DNA from: Liolophura sinensis
Taxonomy: Eukaryota; Mollusca; Polyplacophora; Chitonida; Chitonidae
Direction: 5' to 3'
DNA: 64,000 nucleotides
Assembly: GCF_032854445.1 (NCBI RefSeq)
Contig: NC_088301.1
Location: 30,426,402 to 30,490,401, forward strand
Under the pieces are notes generated by a model, which saw only the letters and a program-made list of their open reading frames with translations, was not told the DNA's origin and did no database searches. The translations under genes and the position numbers were made by a program. This document shows positions 11,751-24,800 of this stretch, piece by piece. Each line of letters starts with the position of its first letter. The first letter of the stretch is position 1.

Positions 11751-12165
11751 CACACCCATTACTGAGCTAACCGACACTCATTTTCACCCTTCCTCTGTCA
11801 TTGACCTTGAAAACATGTTGGCGACATGACTCGAGTAACCATTTTTTATCTGCTCCTCGACAATACGTTGTTCTTCAACATGAATACAAAAACGACAGTA
11901 TGTATGGAAGAACAATGTATATTTATACCTGTGCACAGTTACTTTGTTGAGTACATATTTGTATTCAAATACAAAACAACTGACTGTGTGTCATTGTGCC
12001 AGTTAAGTTGAAAACATCCAAGACAATGATACCACTTGGACTACCTGTAGTAAAATTCATACCAGTACAAATTAGAGAAATACCATTAAAGACGTGCTTA
12101 TGAAAACTCCTTGCACAAAGATACTGATACATGTACATGTTGATAAATATGTATTAGTGGACTCC

Positions 12166-12437
12166 GGGGGCCTCCATGGCTCAGTTGGTTAGCGCGCTAG
12201 CGCAGCGTAATGACCCAGGAATCTCTCACCAATGCGGTCGCTGTGAGTTTAAGTCCAGCTCATGCTGGTTTCCTCTCCGGCCGAACGTGGGAAAGTCTGG
12301 CAGCAACCTGCGGATGGTCGTGGGTCTCCCCCAGGCTCTGTCCGGTTTCCACCCACCATAATGCTGGTCGCCGTCGTATAAGTGAAATATTCTTTAGTAC
12401 AGCGTAAAACACCAATCAAATAAATAAGTAAATAGTA
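12166..12437 (+). mobile_element. SINE family A, full length with TSD
   Basis: A complete head (ATGGCTCAGTTGGTTAGCGC), B-box region and AAATAAGTAAATA tail are present. TAGTGGACTCC at 12155-12165 and TAGTGGGCTCC at 12438-12448 are an 11-bp target-site duplication with one mismatch. It is close to the window's consensus and so a young copy. Confidence 0.94.
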
Positions 12438-13283
12438 TAGTGGGCTCCATGTTCATCTAATTCTAGACATACATGTACATTTATTGGTTCTAGAAGTTAA
12501 AGCAGGTAACATTTGTAGGAAAAAAGTTCAATTTTGAATGGGCTTGTGGATTTCACATGTATGGTTGCAGGTACATGTACATGTAAACACTGATGCTAGA
12601 GGGCTTCATAGTAAATGTGATGTTAATGGCAGAGATGTAAAGCAAGCGTCGAGAGCTGCAAATGCACTGTAAGGATGCAGGGGATGTATCTCTCTGATAT
12701 CCTATGAGAAATTTCCCTTTATTCCTACGAACTGTATCAGCATTCCTTTATGGCGTGGTCAACTGTATCAGGTCGTCTTAAGTTTTTGGAGGCTCACAGG
12801 AGGCTTTTGTTTGCAAATCTTGACATTCTATCAGTTTTCTTTGCTCCGGAATATCTAACATATGTCCTGGCTCAAACCAAGTATGAGCAAATATTTGAGG
12901 GTTATAACCCTATTGATCAGCAGTGCTCATGTAAAGCCATCAGCATTGGACGAGTCTTGTGCATAATGTACATGCATGCAAGCCATTTATCCAAGCTCTT
13001 TATTGTAAAACTTGGTGGGTCCTTTGTTGAGAAACTGCATGGGAACAAAAGCAGTGGAATAGCTGAGAAGGGTGATGCTGAAACTTTACACAATAACAAA
13101 TACAAATACTTGGGTCTTGTGCAGCTTGTCATTATTAAGAACATGTAATGTCTTTTAGACTTCATATATTACAATATAGGCACTGTATAACGACACGGGT
13201 ATGACATCCATTGATGTTTTGAATGAATGTATTGTGCCATTTGGAACTACATGTATACATGGATCTTACCGCGTGTCATGTTT

Positions 13284-13434
13284 GGTGTCTTCAGCTTGAT
13301 GCTTCAGTGATGGCAGCACTGGGGCGGCATGGACTCGCCCTGGCACAAGAAGACACATTATGTGTGCACACATCTAATGACTCCTCGTCGTCATATGACT
13401 GAAAAATTGTGAAGTAGGATGTAAAAACCTCATG
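13284..13434 (+). mobile_element. SINE family C fragment
   Basis: It matches the reverse complement of about 530-680: GGTGTCTTCAGC at the start, GGCGGCATGGACT in the middle, and CATATGACTGAAAAATTGTG near the end. Head and extreme tail are missing. Confidence 0.75.
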
Positions 13435-13624
13435 TAATTGTATTTTTCGGCACAGCCCACTTGTTTCCATCCCAAGGTTTGGGCCTTGCTCTGTTTTAAA
13501 ACCAGCTCGGCTCAGCACATATACATGTGGGGGGTAGGGATTGATTTGTTTGTGTGACAGAGTGTTTGGCAAATAATACTTAAGCAGGTGAAGAGATCCT
13601 TCACGATTTTCCACATGTATTGTC

Positions 13625-13945
13625 ATCAATGTGTACATGAGAGTGTATGTACAGTAATATTAATATTGGCATTGTGTTCAGTTTTATTTGCAAAATAATA
13701 ATAAAAGATATAAATACTAAATTAGTCTTTGTGCAAAATAACCGTAATATAATACTTCTTAACAATTGTATATGCTGAGTATTGTAATCAATGTGTACAT
13801 GAGAGTGTATGTACAGTAATATTAATATTGGCATTGTAGTGTTCAGTTTTATTTGCAAAATAATAATGAAAGATATAAATACGAAATTAGTTGTGCAAAA
13901 TAACCGTAATATAATACTTAATAACAATTGTATATGCTGAGTTAT
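13625..13945 (+). repeat. Tandem duplication, about 162 bp, 2 copies
   Basis: ATCAATGTGTACATGAGAG starts a copy at 13625 and again at 13787. The copies are nearly identical through AACAATTGTATATGCTGAG, apart from small indels, for example near GGCATTGTGTTC versus GGCATTGTAGTGTTC. Confidence 0.93.
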
Positions 13946-14739
13946 TTTTTAATCAATAGGTCAGAAACAAAGTAATGAGCTAATACAGGACATATATACA
14001 CAGCATTCATGGGCACACTGTAACAAATATATGACCATCAAGTCAGTGATAACTCCATGCGTATTTTATTCCATCGGGGGAAACTGACTTTAAAAAACAA
14101 GGGAACTTGTTTACGGCTTGATGGCCATGTCCTGTTAAACTGTGTACAGAAACTTGATAACTTTTACAAAAGCTGAAGGTCGGATCTGTAGGATTCTCTA
14201 CTGTGTATTGATTGAGTAAAGGTTGTTGTTGGATTGAGTTAGTTTGGAGCAGATTTTCACCTCACATGTTCTAGTTTTACATCACATGTACATGTAGACT
14301 TGGCAGGATTGCCCAGAGGTCATGTGACATGTTTGCGTGACAGGCTACAGAAGGGATTAACTATTTACTTAACAAGTAGCTGTATTGATTAAGCCTTCTG
14401 CTTTATTGGGTAATGTCGGGGTTAGATGTGCTGGGGTGCCTGGTTTAGGTGCTGACTTCAGCTTGAGATTTCACCATGATACATGTACAGATTAACTGTT
14501 AATCACGAGACAGGTCTACTCAGATTTGGCTCTCTGTGTACATGCACATGTATTTTATAAGACATTGAAACATAATTATAGATACATACATATGCATGCG
14601 TTGTTTATAAAGAGAGCAATTTTAAATTATTTAGCAATATTTACGTGTATAAGCCTTGAATATGCACATATTTTAATAATATCATGCCCAATGTACATTG
14701 TAGGTGTAAATTCTTTGTTAATTTTTAAAAATTTGGATT

Positions 14740-14790
14740 TCAGTACCGGTATATATTCTTGAGTACAGCGTAATCCACCGATGAATTAAA
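14740..14790 (+). mobile_element. SINE family A tail relic
   Basis: A degenerate match to the conserved tail: TATATTCTTGAGTACAGCG followed by a worn CCACCGATGAATTAAAA. Confidence 0.55.
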
Positions 14791-14894
14791 ACAGGTAAGG
14801 GCATATAAATAGTGATAGGCACATCTGTTTCTACCTGATGCACATGCACCTGTGCACTGCTGTAGAAGTTACTTGCAAAAAACCATCTGCCCTC

Positions 14895-15104
14895 CTTCCT
14901 CAACCTGTTTGCATGTGAAGGAGTAACTTTCAGTGCAATTTATGTCCATTTTAAATTTGATTTGGGATACTAAACTACATTGGCTGGATTGGCCAGTTAC
15001 AGGGCTTCACTAAAAGTATTTAATTGGATGAATCAACACAGAATAATGCTTTCATACTTCATAGTATACTTGAGCGAACACCTGGAAAAAAGGCTGAAGA
15101 ATTA
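14895..15104. mobile_element. MITE family D, copy 1
   Basis: Inverted ends (TTCCTCAACCTGTTTGCATG on the left, AAAAAAGGCTGAAGAATTA on the right) enclose a core with TTCAGTGCAATTTATG and GGATTGGCCAGTTAC. Six related copies of about 140-214 bp lie in the introns of this one gene; the best preserved are flanked by TA. Confidence 0.82.
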
Positions 15105-15284
15105 CAGAAGTACTTGTAGATGTACCTCTATTTCAGAAGACCCAGAGCTCTCAAAACTAATGAATATGTGTACATGTCTATGGACACCTTTCATGTTGTA
15201 CACTTTCATGTAAGAGAACTTTGTACAACCTGTATATATGTATATGTACAGTGTCCATGTGACAAATTCACACTACATGTACTA

Positions 15285-15539
15285 GGGGCCTCTGCGGCTC
15301 AGTTGGTTAGCGTGCTAGTGCAACATAATAACCCAGGAGTCTCTCACCAATGCAGTTGCCCTGAGTTCAAGTCCAATTCATGCTCTCCAGCCGTACGTGG
15401 GTAGGTCTGCCAGCAACTTGCAGATGGTCGTGGGTCTCCCCCTGGTTTCCTCCCATCATAATGCTGGACGCCGTAGTATAAGTGAAATATTCTTGAGTAC
15501 GGTGTAAAACACCAATCAAGTAAATAAATAAACAAACAA
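15285..15539 (+). mobile_element. SINE family A, full length with TSD
   Basis: A complete copy with head GCGGCTCAGTTGGTTAGCG, a short internal deletion in the body and the AAATAAATAAAC tail. The 11-bp direct repeat TACATGTACTA flanks it at 15274-15284 and 15540-15550. Confidence 0.93.
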
Positions 15540-18500
15540 TACATGTACTAGTGACTGTATGTCACTATATTTGCATACATTTTCATGTCCATCTTTCTCT
15601 GTATGTCCTACATATATATCTTGAGAAATACATGTAAATCTTCATGCATATACATGTCACTCAGGTATTAACACATGTGTACCTACAAATGTACATGCAT
15701 GTACACTATATATGCAGATTTAGAGATTTTTTTGCAGCCTCTAAACAGTGTACATGCATGTAATTGCACATTAAATACTATGAAAGGCCATCGGATGGTG
15801 TGTTCTTACATGGTTCAGTGTTGTGAAACAGCAGCCGTACTGAATATTGTAGCTTTATATTGTGCACCTGATCAACCTTCTTGTCTCTTCTTTTTATTTG
15901 ACGAAAATTATTTAATTGGTTTTGTGGTTTTTCATTAGTTCAAAGTTGAGCCTAGGTTGGAAAGAGAAAAAGCAATTTTATTTACTACATGTATGTTGTG
16001 TGAGCTTTAAGAATTAATTAATGTGACAATGTTATCAGTTTGACGCCTTGAAAATCTAGACATTTCAAGCTTGTTGTGTTAATGGCACAGACCATGTACA
16101 CCTCTCCCTCTGCCCACATGTTTCCACCAACTCAATGTTACAGAGATAAGGAGGCAGACAATGTCCTCAAATATCACATAAAGCTTAATTAACTCAGGTG
16201 TTAGGGCAAAATAACTTCACACTGCATGGTCTGGATTTGACATGACAATTGGTTGTGACATCCTATCATTCTTCCAGGTGGGTGGGATGCATTTTTTTCT
16301 TAGTACAGATGTATGTTGGTCTGCAGCTTACGTACGTGTATAATTCTTTTTTGATGCAGTTTATACATGTAGATGTTCACACATTTATACAGGGGTTCAC
16401 GGACTGATAAATGAATACAGAGAGGCTATTAGAGAACAGTGTATATAAAGCAAGCCGGCTTCCTCCGCGCATTATATAAAATTTCGAGTGACGTTTTTTG
16501 TCTGTTTTTAACTTTTCTAATGCAACCCATATTCTAAAACCAATTAACGCTGCAAAATGAATGAGCCTCCTTGTTGTACTCTAAGAATCTTTACTGGTCT
16601 AGCCAGGATAATGGCATATACATGCACTGTACTAGAATTTTAGTGTACAGTACACATGTCAAGACAGGTTACTTTATAGTGTGTTTTCAAACTCCTTTCT
16701 TGCCTTTCTGATTTGGTCTAATTCTTTAAAATTCCAAGGAACGTGATGCAGACTTTGTCTCATTATTACAATATAGGATCTCAACAATTACAGCATAGGG
16801 ATACAACAATTACATAGCATCGTTGTTTAATTGTTTTTACAAGTAATATACTTAAACAGCATGTAGTTTATAGAATGGCCTGGCTATTAGGTACATGTGC
16901 ATTATGTAGCATATTGGATTGATGTCATGAGACATTTGACCACCCCTCAAGATCTGTGACTGAAGTGTATAAAGGTCTAAAATAAATGTATTGTTTGCAG
17001 CATCATGTTTGGGGTATTTACATTTAGTGATGTAACTGGACAAATGCACTCATTTTAATAACATGTACACCGGCGTTGCATATATTGATACGTACATACT
17101 GGCCAGAGCATCGAGTGCAAGTTTACTTCTTAATTTGTGAAATTGTTGTTTTAAGATACAGCCGTGAAAAAAAAAAAACATAACTGTCAATTGGGTGATG
17201 GATCACCTGTCTGGAGTAGCTAATGTCTGTTCAGGTGGAAAATTAGGGTACATGTAGAAATATATGTACATGTATATTTGTAGTATTGTACACATGGGTC
17301 GTCTGCTTAGGTACATATTTATGCTGTACTGGACATTTAAAAAGTTGGCTTTTCTGAAATGAAGAACAGGTAAAATAAAAAGCAAAAAAGACCGTCATGA
17401 TTTTCTACATTGTTGTGTCATTGTCATCAGGGATACTAAGTGAAGCACTAATGGTGTAAATTTGTGTGTAGAAAGATTTAAATTTTTCGGTGGTGAGATC
17501 ATATAGTATGCCCTTGAAAAATAACATACATGTACATACAAGAACAGTTGTTTAGCCTGATCAGTAGACCTACATGTAAATGAGTCTAGTGTACAGTTAC
17601 ATGTATGTATGTTTTAACATAAATGAAAGGACAGATTTTATTTAATACATTTAATACATTATTTAATAATGTATAGGCTTGTGCTTATTTTCCTTTGATA
17701 CTCATAAATTTCGAGTATATGTACTTTCCCTTTCAGTGTTCTCCTTTCACTGTTGTTTCAGTAGTTTTAACATCTTACATGTATGTCACTGACCTAGGCC
17801 TTTGTACAGTGTGCGTTAGGCTGATTTAACTGAGAACTGGTAAGGCATCATCCCCTCCCCCTCCCCCACTTCTCTACCACCTCCACCCCTGCCTGTGAAA
17901 AGAAGGGAATGATGACCATCTAAATGTTTTTTAATAGAAGAAAACCCCAGAAAAACAAAAAGCAAGCGGAATGTTACATGCACAATGCATGACTGAATAT
18001 GTGATGAGAAAATAATGATATTGATTGCAATCAGCTGTTGATTGCTGTTTTTATGCAGTGCTGGATGTCATTAGTGTAACTTTTACACATGTTCTGTTAT
18101 TTTGCTCAGAAGGTTATGGAATGTTGTTTAGGGAAAATACAAGATAAGAAAACAAGCGTTTTCCTTGTAGAGTGTCTGCGATCTGTGAATAAAAACCCAG
18201 GGTTAAGAAATCATCAGCCGTGACACCTGACATAAGGCGTTTATTTATGTGCGGACATGTGCTAACTTCTGTATCATCAAGCTGTGTCATACCATGCATG
18301 GTAGATGTAGTGATGAAATGGGTGGACTTACATGAACATGTTGTTGGCTCAGACATTCCAACAAATGTTTTGTACATGTGCATTTACATAAGCATTTATA
18401 TCAGAATATTCTAAACATTAAGGAACTCTAATGTAATTCATCTAATTCTTTGCTCAGATGGGAAAGATAGAGAGATACATGTTATTATAGAGATTTGATC

Positions 18501-18858
18501 TCATAAGTGCATATTCTCACAGGTATTTTGTGGCTACCCACCACATGGAGCATGTGCAGTGCTCAATGCTGAGGTGAAGGAAAGTTGGAATGTGAAGTAA
18601 GGTTCATCAGACAGAGACAGTTAAAAACTAGATGTATGCAAAGGAATATTTTCAGTAAATGCATTTAGATGTTTTAGTTCTGTGGCAGTCATTGTGAACT
18701 ACATACATTTATATATTTATATACTGTAAAACGCAGGAAAATCTTTTCATGCTCGCGCAAGCCTTTTAACTCTTACTACAATGAGTACTGAAATACTGTT
18801 CACAAAGTATGAAGAAAAAAAGGAGATGTGAAAGAAGACTGCCACTGGCAGTACTTAC

Positions 18859-18929
18859 GGTCCGACAGATCCGTAAAGTCTGCGATATGATTCAAACATT
18901 TGAATGCATTTAATTCTATTTTGGAAAGT
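18859..18929 (-). pseudogene. Orphan LRR exon, antisense in intron 1
   Basis: On the minus strand a 71-bp segment is bounded by a pyrimidine-rich TTTTGTGCTTTTAG acceptor and a GTAAGT donor. It translates as LSKIELNAFKCLNHIADFTD followed by LSD, the spacing of an extracellular-type LRR (xxIxxNAFxxLxxLxxLxLS). Single-LRR exons of 72 nt are typical of LGR/relaxin-type receptor genes. This one is a base short, so it would break phase, and I found no partner exons. It is either a relic of a receptor gene or a chance resemblance. Confidence 0.4.
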
Positions 18930-20015
18930 CTAAAAGCACAAAAGGTCAGTGTGGTAATTTGGCAGATTGGGGAGTTCAAGCTTATCACAGGAATCTGATC
19001 TTACTCCATGGGTTGCATGGTTTAAGGTTTTTAGGCTCTCAAGGCTGTTTAGTGACATGGGATGGTATAATTTGGTTGTCTCATTCTTGAGTTTAGGTCA
19101 TAAATCAGGTGTCTGTAATGTTATCCAATCATTGTTCCTTTCAACAGCGCACATGTGTAGGAGATTTCTGTCTGTATCAATTCTTAATATGGAGTCCTGG
19201 CACAAATGTTTTGACAGCCAACTGTCATGAAACCTCATGATTTGCTGTTGCGATCCTTGGCTTCTTGTTGTGAGGTCCGAGTGTATTTACACATAGATAT
19301 AGTAAGTATCAGTTTTCATGGGCATGTACTATTATACTTGAACTGATGGAGAATAGTCATATTTGTAGACAGCATCATACGTACCGTAAAACTCCTGGTA
19401 GGCCCTGTAGAATTCTCATGATACTGAGTATGTTCATGAATACTGATATATTCATTCAGTAAACCATTTGTTGAATTCATGGCTTGATGTGAAGTATGTT
19501 TCACTCGGTACATAAGTACGTACATGTACATATTTTGGATAAGCTGGACTGTCATCATAAACTTAATGTTTTCTCAGGAAGACTGTTTGGACCATTGTTT
19601 TAGCTTTTTTAGCTACAATAACATACATGTACATGTATAGCCTGTAGAAAAATAAATCAATAGCTGGAACTTTGTAAAGTATATTCATGTATGTATACGT
19701 GTATGTTGACTGTTGTTTGAAAAGTTACACCAGATACACTCTGCTGCTAAATATACATGTCTACAGGTACATGTAAGTCCTCTCTCCTTTCTGAACAGTC
19801 CAAGCATCGAAATATGGTCTATTTTCAGTTGTCTGTTGTCACCTGGTTGTAAACTTTGGATTCCAGCAATTCTTAAGGATTAGTTAACCAACAGTATAAA
19901 AAGACTACAGCTTAGGTTGAATAATGTACATATGTAATACACTGGAATGATGTATATAGTTTCATTGCTGTACATAAAGCACAAGGAACTGATTATGGTT
20001 TGAGGCTTTGTTTTT

Positions 20016-20073
20016 GGGCATTTTGATTCCATTATGGGCATTTTGATTCCATTATGGGCATTTTGATTCCATT
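20016..20073 (+). repeat. 20-bp tandem repeat, about 3 copies
   Basis: GGGCATTTTGATTCCATTAT is repeated almost perfectly three times. Confidence 0.9.
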
Positions 20074-21247
20074 TTTATTTGAAGCTCTTTGTAATAGTCA
20101 CACGGCCACATTTAGCTTGATCTGCAGGCGAAGTCTAGTTGTTATGATTATGGCAAAAGTGTGCCCTTCCAAGCAAAGTACATGTACATGCTCCTCTCCA
20201 GTAAACACTTTCATTTAGTAGATTGCAGCCAGTGTTTAAACTTAATGGTTGAGGATTTCTTAAATAACACCTTGGACACAAGGATCACTTTACCTTTTTA
20301 TTGTTCAGTCGCTGGTCAGGTATTTGGCACCTGCCCTAATCTCTCTGTAACAACACAGTTTTTCATGGAGCTGGTTTAGATAATTGACTACACCTGCTTG
20401 TTTACCTTCTTAGTTGTAATATTGTTTACTTATCCTTGCTTCTCCAGGTATGTGCATTGTTAGACTCCTTATCCCACCTGCCAAAGTGTAAGCTGTATTT
20501 AACACCAGGTTCACTCCCAGTAGGTTTGGATATGCTCTAGTTGGACCGTAATAATGCCTTATAAGATCAGCTAGTTTAACCTAGTGCTCCAGCATGCTAA
20601 GAGGGCTTTTACCTGTACTTTATTCATTCTCACCTGTTTGCATTCCCATGTCTGAATACACCTGTTGGTTTTGTTAGCGCCACAGTGTAACAGAAACCCT
20701 TGACTGGTCAGTAAATGGTCAGAGAATAGTCTGTGACAGTGGGGATGTACATGTACCTGTATGATTGAACAGTGCTCAGGAAGAGAGACTCAATGTGGCT
20801 TTTATGGGAAGGTGTGTTAACAAAGCAAACACAGCTTGTCAGGAGGTAGGTTTGTAAACTGCGTCTATCAGTCTATGGACTAAAGACACCATCGTCTTTG
20901 TGATGGCTACAATGTAGCTCCCCTTCTGATAATACAGAGTAGATGTACAGAGTATATCTGTATATTTGTCATGTTTGTATGATATGTGTACTGCACATGT
21001 GGTGTTTGTGCACATATTTATCTGCTCTTATATCTACTCACCTGGAAATTGGACAATACTGTAGACTGTCATGGACTCAAAACACCACAGACTTGTGCAT
21101 GTAAATGTGGCTTGTACACATATATCTATATACATGTATATACTTGAATGTGTGTGCTTTAAGAAAAATCATAAATCAAACTGAAATTGGAACATATATA
21201 TATAATCATTGTACTGTGTTTAATTATTCTGATGTGTTAAAGGGTGC

Positions 21248-21337
21248 GACCCGGTTTCCTACCAGCACAGTGATGGTCACTCTTGTATAAGAGAAATATT
21301 TTTAGTATGACTTAAAACACATATCAAATAAATAATG
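21248..21337 (+). mobile_element. SINE family A, old 3' fragment
   Basis: Degenerate matches to CCGGTTTCCTCCCACC, GTATAAGTGAAATATT and the CAAATAAATAA tail. Divergence marks it as much older than the copies with target-site duplications. Confidence 0.75.
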
Positions 21338-21716
21338 GATGCAGGCTACTTCTTCCTTCTTCACCATGCTCTCGCCAGCTTTTGGTCAATTTATTTAATG
21401 CCATTTTAAATTTTATTAACTATCGTTGAAGTACGGTGAATTCAACAACTACTGTGATCAAGCAATCAGAAGCCAGACATTTGAAAGACAGTTGAAAGCC
21501 CAAATGTTATATAAGATTTATAGACAGTGTACCGGCTAGAGTTTACATGTACACACCATTTCAAACTGATTATTATTCATTTCATTTGCCTTGTCTGGGT
21601 ATGACATGCACTTCTCCACTACATTGTATTTTGTGTTCGTGTAATTATTGGCTTGCTTGTGTGTTGTCATTCATAAAATTTATTATGTTATTTTCTTCTG
21701 TTTGATAGAATAGAGA

Positions 21717-21887
21717 ATGGCTAAATTTGTCAAGAAGTGCCCCTGCCTTAGACCACCCACAGAGGAAGTCCGAACCTTGGACTATCGCCACAGCAACCTC
21801 AAAGATGTGCCAGGAGAGATTTTCAATTTTGAACGAACTCTTGAAGAACTGTTTGTAGACTCAAATGAAATTCGAGACCTTCCAAAG
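21717..21887 (+). CDS. ERBIN/LRRC7: LAP gene exon 2: start, Cys pair and first LRR
   Basis: Residues 1-57. [20 protein letters not shown] aligns with the Erbin/Densin start VPCRCLRGEEE. Cys8 and Cys10 match the Cys pair reported as palmitoylated in that family. [20 protein letters not shown] is almost the Densin wording. The acceptor is at 21707-21708, leaving 8 nt of 5' UTR, and the donor GTAAAT follows at 21888 in phase 0. Confidence 0.95.
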
Positions 21888-24800
21888 GTAAATGATACTG
21901 CAGTCGTTTGCTTGTAGGCCTATACATGTATACGAATACATGTATGTATCTTGATTAAAAGGCCTTAGACTGAATAGAAATGTCACTAGATGTTATGTTC
22001 TTCTACCTAAAGCAGTGTGACATGCTTTAGAGATTCAGTCATTTGTACTAATGATCTGATTTTTTGGTAGTGTTTTTAGGATCTTTTAATACTTGTATAC
22101 ACGTACATGGATGTACAGTGTGTATATTATGTATGTAATTTAGGATAAATTTATGATATACATGCACACTATGTGCAGTGTACATGTACTCAGGGCACAC
22201 TTTTGTGTACATGTATTTACTGTATCTTATTTTACTTTTTATCGGATGCTTCAGCAAAGGATATTGATTGAATGCATTTATCTGTCTGTCTAGCTGATTT
22301 TGATTAATTTTTGATCTGATTTTGATTAAATTTTGTAGGCATGTTATTGCAATTTACAGTATTATTTGTAGTTTTGCTGAAACCTAAAAGTTTCATTTCC
22401 CTTCCAGGTTTTTTTGAAAAGTAAAGATATGGATATTAGATGGTCTAGCAACGTGAGAAAAGAGAAACTGTGTATGCTTGTTAGGATTATACAGTATGTG
22501 CATTGGCTATTAAAAGCAGAATAGACATCCCAAAGATTTGAAGGATCAGTTTATAGGGGTTATTAAGAGATATAAAATAGGACTCAAAAATAAAAACATT
22601 TAATTACATAACTTCACCTTTTCAAGTTTCCCTTAACAAATATGTTCTTTCTCATTTTTGGTTGGTTTCTGTGCAGTACCCTAATTCCTCAACATTTTTA
22701 CTTATAAAAGAGTGAGTGCCTGTGCTCACAAAAAGTATAATTTTATCAGGCAACACAGAATAATGCCTTCCGAATATGGTTGAATGAACACCTTGTAAAC
22801 GTGTGAAAAGGTTGAAGAATTGCAGTGTTTCTAATGTCCGATTTTGATCAAATTGTTTGTGCCAGTTCACTTTGTGACCCCTTAAATCAAGGTTAAAAAT
22901 TAGCTGGCATGTTTGGTGTGGAATATTTTATTTATTTATTTGATTGGTGTTTTACGCCGTACTCAAGAATTTTTCACTTATACGATGGCGTCCAGCATTA
23001 TGGTGGAAGGATACCGGGCAGTGTCCGGGGGAAACCCACGATCATCCGCAGATTGCTGGCAGACCTTCCCACGAGTGTGGAATATAAATTCTTTGATGTC
23101 GATGTATGTGTTAGTAATTGCTGCAGATTTGAGTATACAGTGCAGTGACGTACTTAGAAAGCTGTCATATAGTACTTTTATACGGGTGAAGTGCCTTTTG
23201 AATTCTAATTCCCATCACATGATGGTTTGGTATTTTTCTGACATGATGCTGGGTCTATATACTCAAGAATGTGATACGTTAACATGTTGCTGAAGGGTAG
23301 AACATTCCTGTAAATATTAAATCAAGGTATTAATGGATACATTTCTGGTTTTGTGAACTTTATTCACACATGGATTATCTTTAAATGAAGGTGTAATTCC
23401 GAATACCTGCCAGGTTTGTTGGTGTCTCTAGGCTATGAATAATTCATGAAACACATCATGTACCAGCTGAATGAATGCATAACTGTTAGTGGGCAGGATC
23501 GCCTGAGCAGCATCAGCAACAGTTTGTTTTACAAGTTTCTTTCTTTCTTTGGTGTTTTATGCTGTACTCAAGAATATTTTCTTTTATGTGGCAGCAGCCA
23601 GCATTATGGTGGGCGGAAGCCATGCAGAGCTTGGGGGGAGTTAGTTTTCTAGCTTATGAACATGTTATTCTTCATATGATTAATTCTTAGGTAAGCTCTT
23701 ATGTAAATGTTCACTTTTCTCTATGCTGCAATATATACAGTATTTTCCATGTACAGTACAGATATATGCATTCAGTGTATTTGTGGAAGTGACCTCGTCA
23801 TTTGTCTCCTGTAGAAAAAGAGGAACAAATTAGGCAATTGTGAGGATATTTTTACCGGAGTCTTTTTTTTTTTTTTGCCCTCTGGCTATATCATAATAAA
23901 ACCATTGTACAAAATAAGAGATATGGACTGCAATAAAGCTCCAACACTTCTGTTTTTCGCTTCTGTATTTTTTTTTTTTTTTGGACAGGAACTGTTTTAT
24001 TGCCATCAGCTGCGCAAACTCACTCTCAGTGACAATGAAATCACATCAGTCCCGTCTGCCATTTCTAGCCTGGTTAATTTAGAAGAACTGGATATCAGCA
24101 AAAATGGTAATTTTTTTCCTTCTGTTTTGTTTATTTTTTTAGGTACCGTTATCAATGATTTTTTTGATATCTGTAAATGTGTGCACACACCTTATTGACT
24201 GCTAAATTGAAATACAAACCAAAATTTGGATGTTGCCATACCTGTATAGCGTATATTGATTGTATGTGCCAACTGGATGTAGCTCCCAGTTGTAGAGAAA
24301 GTGCGTTTTCTCCACTACATGCATTTATTTTAAAACTTATTTACCTTTAATGTTGAAATGTTTAAATTTGGTCATTTTCAAACGTAACTAATGTTGAAAT
24401 TCTAGTTTGATGTAATGTTATTTTGACATTGCAGGTATCATTGACATGCCAGACAATATCAAATGTTGTAAATGTCTGCGTATTCTGGAGAGTAGTGTCA
24501 ATCCACTGGGCAAGTAAGTAACCTCAGTTTTCTCTCAGTCATTGCACAGTGGTATTTGTGTGCTGAATTATTTCAATTATATCAAATAAAAAAGAATAAA
24601 TATACACATGTAGCTGCAGCACACTATGGCCTTTGGAGTGAACATTTATCAGTATTTAGAGAAAAGGTCAGTCCACCTAGGATAAGCTGCCACATTTGTT
24701 AAACTGGCGAGGAATACAACCAGTGTCACCCGCTCGATATTTTTTCTGGGTCATGGAAGCTTGCGCCAGCTGATGTCAATGCTGTTTAACAATGTATGAA

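Larger units (their letters stand above)
4185..21708 (+). other. Intron 1 (17.5 kb)
   Basis: The intron runs from GTAAGT at 4185 to an AG at 21707-21708. It holds the SINEs, MITEs, Tc1 relic, tandem repeats and antisense LRR exon listed separately. Stretches between them, such as 4200-6140, 6260-8850, 15940-18850 and 19250-21240, are AT-rich with many ACATGTA and TACATGTA motifs and no gene I can support. Confidence 0.6.
21888..23988 (+). other. Intron 2
   Basis: It holds one MITE D copy and two SINE A fragments. The rest is AT-rich, with no coding signal. A long T-run (23867-23876) and another before the acceptor form the polypyrimidine region. Confidence 0.7.

Noticed and set aside
12750-13148. 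132-codon frame in intron 1
   Set aside because: No family motif was recognised and it lies in intronic DNA between SINE fragments; kept as unexplained.
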